This document shows positions 1 to 7,137 of a stretch of DNA of 64,000 nt, one piece after another. Below the pieces are notes generated by a model. The model was not told where the DNA came from, did no database searches, and saw nothing but the letters and a program-made list of their open reading frames with translations. The DNA comes from Arthrobacter sp. Y81. GTDB taxonomy: Bacteria > Actinomycetota > Actinomycetes > Actinomycetales > Micrococcaceae. Location of the stretch: the NCBI RefSeq assembly GCF_002929335.1, contig NZ_PJIL01000006.1, positions 62,001-126,000 of the forward strand, read 5' to 3'. Every line of letters starts with the position of its first letter. Position 1 is the first letter of the stretch. Both the position numbers and the translations under genes were made by a program.

Positions 1-726
1 AGCCTCGTAGAGGGATGCGTCAATGCTGGCGAGGGCGGCCAGGAAGATGATCATGGCCCACCCGGCGTCCTTCCAGATCATCTGGACAACCACCAGCACC
101 GGGAAGGTGTCGGGATTGGTCATGAACGGGATGGTGTCCATGCCCATGTCCCGCAGCGAGTTATTGATGAACCCGGCGCCACCCAGCATCTGCTGGAAGA
201 AGGCAATGACCAGGACCCAGGAGAGGAAGTGCGGCAGGTAGGCGATGCTCTGGAAGACCTTGCGGATGCGCGGGCTCATCAGCGAATCCACGATGAGGGC
301 CAGGACGAGCGGCACCGGGAAGAGGAACACCAACTGCCAGCCGGCAAGATACAGCGTATTCCAAAACGCGTTGACGAAATCCGGATTGATAAACAGATCC
401 GAAAAATTCTGCCAGCCCACCCAGAGGCTATCGCCGATGCCCAGATATGGCTGGTAGTCCTGGAAGGCGATCACGTTGCCAAGGATGGGTATGTAGAAAA
501 ATACGAGTAGAAACAGCACCCCCGGCAACATCATGACCAGCATTTGCTTGTCGCGACGCAGCCGGCTCATGAGGCTCTTGCGTTCTCCAGGTGTCCTCCC
601 TGAGCTGCGCCGATCAGCGGCCCCGTTCGGATCCACTGGCGTGGTGGGCCCTCCTTCTCTGCCCCCCGCATCCTGCACGTGCTGTTGTGCCGGCGATGCC
701 GTCACTTTCTCGGTAGTCGGGTTCAC
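1..726 (-). CDS. Polysaccharide/oligosaccharide ABC transporter permease, LplB type (3' end outside window)
   Basis: Inner-membrane permease of a CUT1-type sugar importer; it would pair with a second permease and a solute-binding protein lying beyond the left edge. The reading frame is open to base 1, so the C-terminal part is missing (242 codons seen). A long polar N-terminus (about 50 residues) is followed by a first membrane segment (MLVMMLPGVLFLLVFFYIP) and the family-typical GNVIAFQDYQP and NTLYLAGWQLVF stretches. The start is GTG at 726 with GGAGGA five bases upstream. It has its own promoter and a LacI-like operator upstream, so it is probably the first gene of a leftward sugar-uptake operon. 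The substrate cannot be read from the sequence; plant polysaccharide fragments are an inference from the neighbouring GH95 gene. Confidence 0.85.
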   Translation of the reverse strand, partial: MNPTTEKVTASPAQQHVQDAGGREGGPTTPVDPNGAADRRSSGRTPGERKSLMSRLRRDKQMLVMMLPGVLFLLVFFYIPILGNVIAFQDYQPYLGIGDSLWVGWQNFSDLFINPDFVNAFWNTLYLAGWQLVFLFPVPLVLALIVDSLMSPRIRKVFQSIAYLPHFLSWVLVIAFFQQMLGGAGFINNSLRDMGMDTIPFMTNPDTFPVLVVVQMIWKDAGWAMIIFLAALASIDASLYEA

Positions 727-796
727 ACTTTTCCTCCATGCAGACGCTCGTAATCCGTTTAGGTCATATAGCAGTCATGTGACGTGCACCACCTCT

Positions 797-808
797 TTAA
801 CCGTTTAA
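797..808. promoter_or_regulatory. LacI-like operator of the ABC permease operon
   Basis: TTAACCGTTTAA is a near-perfect palindrome with a central CpG, the layout of LacI/CcpA-family operators. It lies four bases downstream of the predicted -10 on the minus strand, where bound repressor would block transcription start. A degenerate second copy (TAATCCGTTTAG) is at 751-762. No lacI gene lies in the window. Confidence 0.5.
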
Positions 809-811
809 CAG

Positions 812-840
812 ATAGTAGAGCCCGGATCGGCTTTTTGCAA
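812..840 (-). promoter_or_regulatory. Predicted sigma-70-type promoter of the ABC permease
   Basis: On the minus strand, TTGCAA (835-840), a 17-base spacer and TACTAT (812-817) give a plausible -35/-10 pair pointing to the permease start at 726. The LacI-like operator follows directly. Each hexamer matches consensus at four of six positions. Confidence 0.5.
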
Positions 841-1006
841 GAAGTTGATCGTTTGAGTGCAAAAACGCGCTCATTTATTCATTGAGACTTGTCCGGGGTG
901 TGGCCGCGAAGATCGCCTTCACGGGATTTGCGTTCCTCACAAAAATGCAACAACCAGCGTGCGAAACTCCTAACGCCAAAGCCCAACCCGCCATCATGCT
1001 GGAGTC

Positions 1007-1858
1007 ATGATCACTTCGAACGGGTATGTCCTTGACCAGTCCCCCGCACGGTTCGGGTATCTCCCTCCGGTGCCAGCGACTGAGCGCACCGACAAGGACG
1101 CACTGTGGCGGCGGCTGCGCAAAGACGGCTACCTCTATCTCAGCAACCACCTTGATCCCGGTGTGGTGAACAGTTTCCGGGAGTACTACTTCACGAAGTT
1201 GGCCGAGACGGGGCTGGTCCGCGTCGGGACCGAGCCTTCCTTGGGAGTGGGGGATGCGGGTGACTTAGACCGCGCGTCCCTTCGCCGCATACTTTTCGAT
1301 GAGATAGTTCCTGGTGTTGCGTATGAGGGATTGACGGCACACCCGGACATCAAGGACTGGTTCGCCTGGTTGCTGGATGATGAGGTTCATCTGCACAAAA
1401 GGAAAATCATCCGGCACATTCGTCCCGGCGAGGCGGGCATCGGGACTGCAACGCAAGCCCACTACGACCTCGTGTATTTGAGGGAAGGCAGCGAACATGT
1501 CCTCTCGATGTGGATCCCGCTTGGCGATACACCGATCGAAATGGGCGGCCTGGCCTATCTGGAAGGAAGCCATCATTGGGCGTTAGCCGCCGAGCGGAAT
1601 GGCACCCGGAAGCACCCGGCCGCTTCCATGACAGCCGACCTACCGGGGCTGGCTGACACCCATGATGCACGGTGGCTACTCAGCGATTTCCACGCCGGCG
1701 ACGTCATGGTGCACTCCGCCTACACCGTCCACGCTGCAACGGACAATGTGGACCCGGAAAACAGGATCCGGCTCTCCACCGATATCCGCTACCAGCGGGC
1801 CGGCGAACCCATCGACTGGCGCTGGCAAGAGCATTGGTCCGATCAGGACGGACTATGA
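1007..1858 (+). CDS. Phytanoyl-CoA dioxygenase (PhyH) family protein
   Basis: Predicted Fe(II)/2-oxoglutarate-dependent oxygenase of the PhyH family, 283 aa, a usual family length. The iron-binding HxD is visible in AHYDLVYL (near residue 151), the distal His in MVHSAYTVHAATDN, and the 2-oxoglutarate-binding Arg shortly after in RIRLSTDIRY. ATG at 1007 has GGAG only two bases upstream, which is unusually close, so the true start could be slightly downstream. It is transcribed divergently from the ABC permease and converges on the AraC gene. The substrate is unknown; the family hydroxylates many small molecules, and oxidation of a sugar or natural product is only a guess from the neighbours. 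Confidence 0.8.
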   Translation: MITSNGYVLDQSPARFGYLPPVPATERTDKDALWRRLRKDGYLYLSNHLDPGVVNSFREYYFTKLAETGLVRVGTEPSLGVGDAGDLDRASLRRILFDEIVPGVAYEGLTAHPDIKDWFAWLLDDEVHLHKRKIIRHIRPGEAGIGTATQAHYDLVYLREGSEHVLSMWIPLGDTPIEMGGLAYLEGSHHWALAAERNGTRKHPAASMTADLPGLADTHDARWLLSDFHAGDVMVHSAYTVHAATDNVDPENRIRLSTDIRYQRAGEPIDWRWQEHWSDQDGL

Positions 1859-1931
1859 CGAATGTGGCGCGAGGGGCCGTTGCTTCGGACCCCAGCCGCC
1901 CGGTTCTTCCCCTAGTCCGCGTCGCTGGGTT

Positions 1932-2765
1932 TCACTTCAGGGGACCGCCTCCGCCCGAGCGGCGGTGCTGGAGGCGGAAATGTGAAGGGGATAGCCCGAC
2001 GCGCTGGGAGAACAACCTGCTGAAGTACGCGCCGTCGTCGTAGCCGGTCAGCCGTGCAACGCGTCCAATCGGATAGTCGGTGTCGGCCAGCAGTGACTGC
2101 GCCCGCGAAATCCGCAGCTGCAGGACAAATTCCTTGGGGCCTACCCCGGCTGCGGCCTGGACGATTTCCCGCAGACCTTGCGGGGTGAATCCGAGCCGTG
2201 CGGCTTGCTGGCCGGCGCCGAGGGGCAGATAGGCCAGTTCGCGCAGCCTGGCCAGAGTTGCCTCGGCCGCTCCGGCACTCACCTGACGGCCTTGCAGGGC
2301 AGCGCCCACGATGATCTGCTGGGCCGCCACCGACGAATCAAGGTCGCCACGCGGACCCTCCACGGCGAGCGCGTGCCGCAGGTCGGCGAACCGGACCAGC
2401 ATCCCGCCCTCGCCCTGCAGGGTGACCAGCGGCCGGCCGCGGCTGAAGCAGCCAAGTTCCTCGAATGCCCGCGCACTGGCACCGGCAAAAAGCACCCAAT
2501 GCTCCCGCCAGCCTGATGTGCCCGGACCGTAGCCGTGCTCAACTCCGGGAAAAATCCAAATCAACGACGGCGCTGTGACAGGAACGTTCTTCCCCGCGTA
2601 ATTGAGCCACCCGGTTCCTTGCGACACGACGACGAGTGCATGGCACGACAGGGTACGGCGGGAAACCGGTGGGAGCACCCCTTCCTGCTCGCCGGCACCG
2701 AGACACGCCAGGCCCAGCTCACGCAGCGGCGGTGAGGCGCGGCGGTAACGTGTCCACGTTTCCAT
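1932..2765 (-). CDS. AraC-family transcriptional regulator
   Basis: DNA-binding regulator of 277 aa. The N-terminal half looks like the cupin-type sugar-binding domain of AraC proteins (SCHALVVVSQGTGWLNYAG, then IFPGVEHGYGP). The C-terminal 100 residues hold the two helix-turn-helix motifs, ending in the typical GRVARLTGYDDGAYFSRLF and VGLSPSHFR. Its ATG follows the stop of the GH95-like gene with no intervening base (CTC TAG ATG), so the two are co-transcribed and probably coupled; no separate Shine-Dalgarno is evident. The likely role is sugar-responsive control of this glycosidase locus. Confidence 0.85.
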   Translation of the reverse strand: METWTRYRRASPPLRELGLACLGAGEQEGVLPPVSRRTLSCHALVVVSQGTGWLNYAGKNVPVTAPSLIWIFPGVEHGYGPGTSGWREHWVLFAGASARAFEELGCFSRGRPLVTLQGEGGMLVRFADLRHALAVEGPRGDLDSSVAAQQIIVGAALQGRQVSAGAAEATLARLRELAYLPLGAGQQAARLGFTPQGLREIVQAAAGVGPKEFVLQLRISRAQSLLADTDYPIGRVARLTGYDDGAYFSRLFSQRVGLSPSHFRLQHRRSGGGGPLK

Positions 2766-4937
2766 CTAGAGCACGACGGGCCGGGCGGCGTTGGCTGATT
2801 CGGCGGGGTAATGGAGCGGTCTTACCAGGGTGGCCGTCACCACATCACCTTCCTGGAGCTGGACCTCGAAGTTTTCACCAAGTTTCAGTACACCTGAAAC
2901 AGACCATGCAGGTTCCCGGCCACCGAAGTTGTCGCGGATTCTAACGGCTCCGTCCTTGCCCGCCACCACCGCAAATGATGTCGTGGCATTGTTTTCCCGC
3001 CGGGCCGACACCCGGTGTCCCCCTTCGGCTCTTAGGTCGTCAAAGCTGACGTCATGCCAGCGCCAGGGCACGGCAGGGAACAATCGGATGACCTCGGTGT
3101 CAGTCCTGCCGGGTGTTGGACTCCAGCTTTGCAAGAGCATTTCCTGTGCAACCTGCATGGCGGCAAAGTTGCCTTCCAAGGTGAACGGGCGGTACGTGAA
3201 ATCAGAAAAGCCCAGACCGGATTGATCGCCGTTGATATGGAAACCGTTGCGCGAAACGAAGGCGCGGGTGAAAACATCCAACTGGCGGACAGCTTCCTCA
3301 CCATCGCCAACACGGGCCCGCAGACACCCCATCCACGCCCACGAGTAGCCGCACCATTGCCCGGTGCCCAGCTTGTCCCATGCCCTGATGGAGCCTTGAA
3401 TGCGTTCGTTGTCCTTCGCCCCGCCGTCAACGGAGATCAGGTTGAAGGGGAAGATTCCGATCAAATTGGACAGGTGGCGGTGACTTTCGCGTAGCGGAGT
3501 TTCGCTGTCGAGCAAGAGTTCGCCGTCCCCGGATGTGTGAAAATCTCCCAGTCCTGCGGCCAAGAGTGCCCATTTCCGGGCATCGGCCGCCATGTTCTGG
3601 GCGGTCGCCATTTCCTGAAGGGAAAAGAAGAGCATCTTCATGCACATAAGGTCATAGTTGCTGTTGGGTCTAAGCCAAGCTTGATTGCTGTTGTCGAAGA
3701 TTTCCGGCGATGACGATCTTGGCAAGACCAGAACGCCACCTTCATCATCTGCGAGCAGTTCTTCCATGCACTGGCCAACCCCGCTGCACCACGGATATGC
3801 GCGTTCCGCCAGGAAAGTGCGGTCTCCGGTGTAACGCCAGTGCAGGTAGAACAGATGCGCATTCCAGGCGCTCATGGTAGGAGACATGGCATATTGGCTC
3901 CAGCCACCCAGGGGCTGGCCGGCCAATGACATGACACCCGGGGATGCGAGGCCGCCTGTCCCATAGAAATCCTGGGCGAACTGGCGGAAAGCCGGTGTCA
4001 GGCTCCACAGAATATCCAGATAGCTCTCGCCGGCCTCAAAGTTGCCGGCTTCCTGGTAGGCGGAGTAGGTCAGCTGTGTATTGAGGTCATTGTGGTAGTC
4101 ACCCTTCCATGGCGGCAGACCGCCATCGTCGGCAGTCCACACGCCTTGCAGGGGCATTGGCGGGGCCCCTTTGCGCGAACCGGCACCGTAAAGGTAGCGG
4201 GTGAACTGGTAGTTCCGTTGAATATGGGGCTCAGGTATCTCGATCGATGACTGTGCCCAGAAGCAGCGCCACCAAGAGACATGGTCCGCAAGCACTCCCG
4301 CGTAGTCCTTGTCCAATGCCCGGCCGCATCGAGACTTGGCCAGGGCCAGTAGATCTTGTCCGGGCTCGCAGTCATTCGTAGAAGTGACTGCTATGGCCAG
4401 GAGTGTCTCATTTTCGGAGCGCTGGATGGTGATGCAGGCGCAGTATTCGAAGCCGTCGGCAGCATCCTGAACGAACCATTGCATTTCCGTGGATTCTCCG
4501 GACGTTGCTGGCGAATACCCGAGCGCGGCAATTGCTTCGGCGTCGGCCAGGTTCAATTCGAAGGAATTGATGCTCTGCGCCGGATCGAGCCTTAGTTCCA
4601 GCCTGCCGGCAGGCAGCTTGGTCGGAGTAAGTCCCTCATAGTATTTGCCCCAGGGATCGGCCTCGCCCCGCGTGCTTTGCCACGGATGCTTCTTCCACCA
4701 TTCGGTTTCGCCGGTGGTTCGCTCGTCCCAGAGATCGCCGCGGTCAAGGGACAGGCGCAGGGTATTCCCCTCGCCCCACAGGAGCCCTCCCATCAGGCCG
4801 TTGCCGAGTGGAATGGCGTCCTCCCACGAGGTGATGGGTGCGATAAGTCGCAGGTTGTCCTTCGTCTCCGGTGGCCTGTTCGTCGGCGCCGCCAGCGACC
4901 GGCGCAAAGACGGGCTAGTAGGTGGCTGTGGTTTCAT
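2766..4937 (-). CDS. GH95-like glycoside hydrolase
   Basis: Predicted glycosidase of the GH95 clan (alpha-L-fucosidase/alpha-L-galactosidase type), 723 aa. Family features seen are the N-terminal DAIPLGNGLMGGLLWGEG, the YHNDLNTQLTYS segment matching the GH95 'NiNlqMnYW' region, HRHLSNLIGIFPF, and the WCGYSWAWMGCLRARVGDG helix near the C-terminus. No signal peptide is visible, so it probably acts in the cytoplasm on imported oligosaccharides. ATG at 4937 is chosen because GAGGG lies about six bases upstream; GTG at 4940 is the alternative. The AraC gene follows directly. Residues defining fucose versus L-galactose specificity cannot be judged by eye. Confidence 0.75.
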   Translation of the reverse strand: MKPQPPTSPSLRRSLAAPTNRPPETKDNLRLIAPITSWEDAIPLGNGLMGGLLWGEGNTLRLSLDRGDLWDERTTGETEWWKKHPWQSTRGEADPWGKYYEGLTPTKLPAGRLELRLDPAQSINSFELNLADAEAIAALGYSPATSGESTEMQWFVQDAADGFEYCACITIQRSENETLLAIAVTSTNDCEPGQDLLALAKSRCGRALDKDYAGVLADHVSWWRCFWAQSSIEIPEPHIQRNYQFTRYLYGAGSRKGAPPMPLQGVWTADDGGLPPWKGDYHNDLNTQLTYSAYQEAGNFEAGESYLDILWSLTPAFRQFAQDFYGTGGLASPGVMSLAGQPLGGWSQYAMSPTMSAWNAHLFYLHWRYTGDRTFLAERAYPWCSGVGQCMEELLADDEGGVLVLPRSSSPEIFDNSNQAWLRPNSNYDLMCMKMLFFSLQEMATAQNMAADARKWALLAAGLGDFHTSGDGELLLDSETPLRESHRHLSNLIGIFPFNLISVDGGAKDNERIQGSIRAWDKLGTGQWCGYSWAWMGCLRARVGDGEEAVRQLDVFTRAFVSRNGFHINGDQSGLGFSDFTYRPFTLEGNFAAMQVAQEMLLQSWSPTPGRTDTEVIRLFPAVPWRWHDVSFDDLRAEGGHRVSARRENNATTSFAVVAGKDGAVRIRDNFGGREPAWSVSGVLKLGENFEVQLQEGDVVTATLVRPLHYPAESANAARPVVL

Positions 4938-5140
4938 CACGTTCCCTCAGACCTATCTTCGGTAGACCTATCAACGACCGACGGGTCCTGTCCACGGCCG
5001 TTCCACGATTTCATTCTATGCTTCTTTTTGATTCAAAAAGATATTTTTTGATCAACTATTGTCATTTTGTCGGCGCATGGGGCACTCTTGAACTCGTCCG
5101 CAAGAACATGGCTGATATCCCCAAGGAAGAGGATTCCCCT
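4938..5140. other. AT-rich divergent intergenic region (GH95 / DUF3472 genes)
   Basis: About 200 bases with much lower GC than the surroundings, which must hold the promoters of both divergent genes. It contains a 19-base inverted repeat (5023-5041) and the Shine-Dalgarno of the rightward gene (AGAGGA near 5128-5133). I could not fix -35/-10 pairs with confidence. Confidence 0.5.
5023..5041. promoter_or_regulatory. Perfect 9+1+9 inverted repeat, candidate operator
   Basis: TCTTTTTGATTCAAAAAGA is a perfect palindrome around one central base, in the divergent promoter region of the GH95-like and DUF3472-like genes. It has no T-tract or position suggesting a terminator, so an operator is the simplest reading. 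The binding protein is unknown. Confidence 0.45.
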
Positions 5141-7048
5141 ATGGCAATGAACACGCGAATGCGCGGAGGGCTGGCCCTGCTGACCGCCGCGGCCCTGGTC
5201 AGCGGAACAGCGGCGGCGTCCGCAGACCTCGGCAGCTCGGATGGAAACTCAAGCGGTTCCGTGGCCGCGGCCTTCAATAACGTGGGCATCACAGACGCAT
5301 CCACCCTTGCCAAGGGCCAGCTGGACGCCGCGCGGAGTTCCTTCAGCGCCGCCGGACTGACTGCCGCTGGCTACCCGCCCGGCGCCACCGTAACTGCCGC
5401 CGGCATCGACTTCACCATGCCGGACACCGCACCCGGAGAACCGGACAACATCGCACCCAACGCGGAACCCAGCAGGATCAAGCTCCGCGGCCAGGGCAAC
5501 GCCGTCGCGTTCCTCGCCACCACCACCAGCGGCAGCCGCCCCTTCAACGTCACGGTGACGTACAAGGACAAGAGCACGCTCCAGACCTTCGCGCTGACCA
5601 ACACCTGGACTACGGCCACACCAGATCCGCTGGAGCTTGTCCACGATGCTTTCCGCGTTTCCGGCCGCAACACTCCTGCCGGCGCAGACGTGGACACTTC
5701 CAAGCAGTACGGCATGTTTGTCAGCGGAATAAACATCGATCCCGCCAAGGAAGTCAAGGAAATCGCCGTTAGCGGCAACGGCCTGGTGCATATCTTCGAT
5801 GCCCGGATCGTCACCGTGCCGGCACCGTTCAAGGTTGACTCCCGTGGCGGACGCACCCCGCAACCCAACAGCTGCGACCCCCTGGTGTCGGGACAGGGAA
5901 TCTGTGACGCGCAGGCCGCGGGGATCTTTGAGAAGGCTGATCCCTCGGCCCACCTGAGGTACACCACACAAAACGGCGTGCTCCCGGCGGATGCCAACGC
6001 CTTCTACAACGAGGTCACGCCACTCAGCAGTGCTCCCGCGAGCTATTTTATGACCAACGGTTTCAACGGCGGCTACTTCGGTATCCAGGAGCTGGAGGAC
6101 CGTTCGAAAATCGCTATCTTCTCCATCTTCGGTCCGCAAAAGGGACAGGTGCCGGATGGCAGACTCTCCTCAAAGGTTCTTTACACCATCCCCGGCGGCA
6201 GCCTGGTGATCCACGGCGAGTATGCCGGCGGCCCCAGCATCCGCATTCCGTTCAACTGGGAGCCCGGTAAGAACTACGCCACCATGATCACCGAGCAGAC
6301 GGATACCTCGGACGGCCACGCCAAGATCGTCACCGCCTGGATCAACCTGAAGCCCACCGACGAGGCGCCGGAGTGGACCCGCCTGATGACTGTCCGCACC
6401 GAACGCCCCGCGGCGCAGACCAACCTCAGCGGCCTGTACTCCTTCATCGAGGACTTCAAGCGGGACAACCTGTTTACCGCCGGACGCGCCCGCACGGCGT
6501 CCTACGGCAACGCGTACACCTTCTCCCCCGCCAAGGATTCCTGGGTTCCGCTGAACAAGGTCTCTTTCACTGGCCAGATGTCCCGGCTCTTCACCATCCA
6601 GAATGATGCCTTCCCCACCGCAGGCCAGCCCTGCAAGGTGACGGAAACCGTCACCGGAAGCAGCATCCCGTTCCGGGAGGCCCGCTCCAACGTGAACTCC
6701 ATCTGGAACACGGCGTCCAAATCCTGCCGGAATCCGGGTAACGCGGCGCCCATCGCCGCCGCGAAAAGAGATGCCCCGCTATACGTCCAGGAGACCTTCG
6801 CCAGCATCACGGCAACCGTCAGCGGCACCGCCCTGGCCGTCACCGGGTCCCCCTATGCCAACGACGAACCCCTGGACGTCTCCGTCGACGGCGCGTCCGT
6901 GGCCACCACCGCAACGGCCACCGCGGACGGAAAACTGGCCAACACGGCCATCACGCTGACTGCACCACTAGCCGCCGGCGCCCACAAGGTAACCGTGACA
7001 GGCAAAAGCAGCGGACTGAGCGGCACTGCCACGGTCACTGTTCCGTAG
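5141..7048 (+). CDS. Secreted DUF3472-type protein with sugar-binding-like N-domain
   Basis: Exported protein of 635 aa. ATG at 5141 is chosen over the upstream in-frame codons because AGAGGA precedes it and it opens a clear signal peptide (basic MNTRMRGG, hydrophobic LALLTAAALVSG, AAASA cleavage region). Residues about 45-200 resemble the beta-sandwich domain found beside actinobacterial glycosidases (AAFNNVGITDAS, YPPGATVTAAGIDF). The middle (about 270-520) resembles DUF3472 (SYFMTNGFNGGYFGIQ, then FSIFGPQKG). The last 85 residues look like an Ig-like repeat. No catalytic residues can be named. It probably acts outside the cell on glycans, as inferred from the domains and from divergence with the GH95 gene. 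Confidence 0.7.
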   Translation: MAMNTRMRGGLALLTAAALVSGTAAASADLGSSDGNSSGSVAAAFNNVGITDASTLAKGQLDAARSSFSAAGLTAAGYPPGATVTAAGIDFTMPDTAPGEPDNIAPNAEPSRIKLRGQGNAVAFLATTTSGSRPFNVTVTYKDKSTLQTFALTNTWTTATPDPLELVHDAFRVSGRNTPAGADVDTSKQYGMFVSGINIDPAKEVKEIAVSGNGLVHIFDARIVTVPAPFKVDSRGGRTPQPNSCDPLVSGQGICDAQAAGIFEKADPSAHLRYTTQNGVLPADANAFYNEVTPLSSAPASYFMTNGFNGGYFGIQELEDRSKIAIFSIFGPQKGQVPDGRLSSKVLYTIPGGSLVIHGEYAGGPSIRIPFNWEPGKNYATMITEQTDTSDGHAKIVTAWINLKPTDEAPEWTRLMTVRTERPAAQTNLSGLYSFIEDFKRDNLFTAGRARTASYGNAYTFSPAKDSWVPLNKVSFTGQMSRLFTIQNDAFPTAGQPCKVTETVTGSSIPFREARSNVNSIWNTASKSCRNPGNAAPIAAAKRDAPLYVQETFASITATVSGTALAVTGSPYANDEPLDVSVDGASVATTATATADGKLANTAITLTAPLAAGAHKVTVTGKSSGLSGTATVTVP

Positions 7049-7070
7049 CGGCAAAACTCAGGGGCACAAA

Positions 7071-7110
7071 GACGGCGGTCCGGTCACCTACAGGTGACCG
7101 GGCCGCCGTC
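7071..7110. terminator. Bidirectional terminator between DUF3472 and apnL genes
   Basis: An 18-bp stem (7071-7088 pairing with 7093-7110, one G-T pair) closed by a TACA loop lies between two convergent genes. There is no long T-run, as is common in high-GC actinobacteria. Confidence 0.75.
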
Positions 7111-7137
7111 CGGTCTCGCGGAAGAAGGGCCGGCCGG

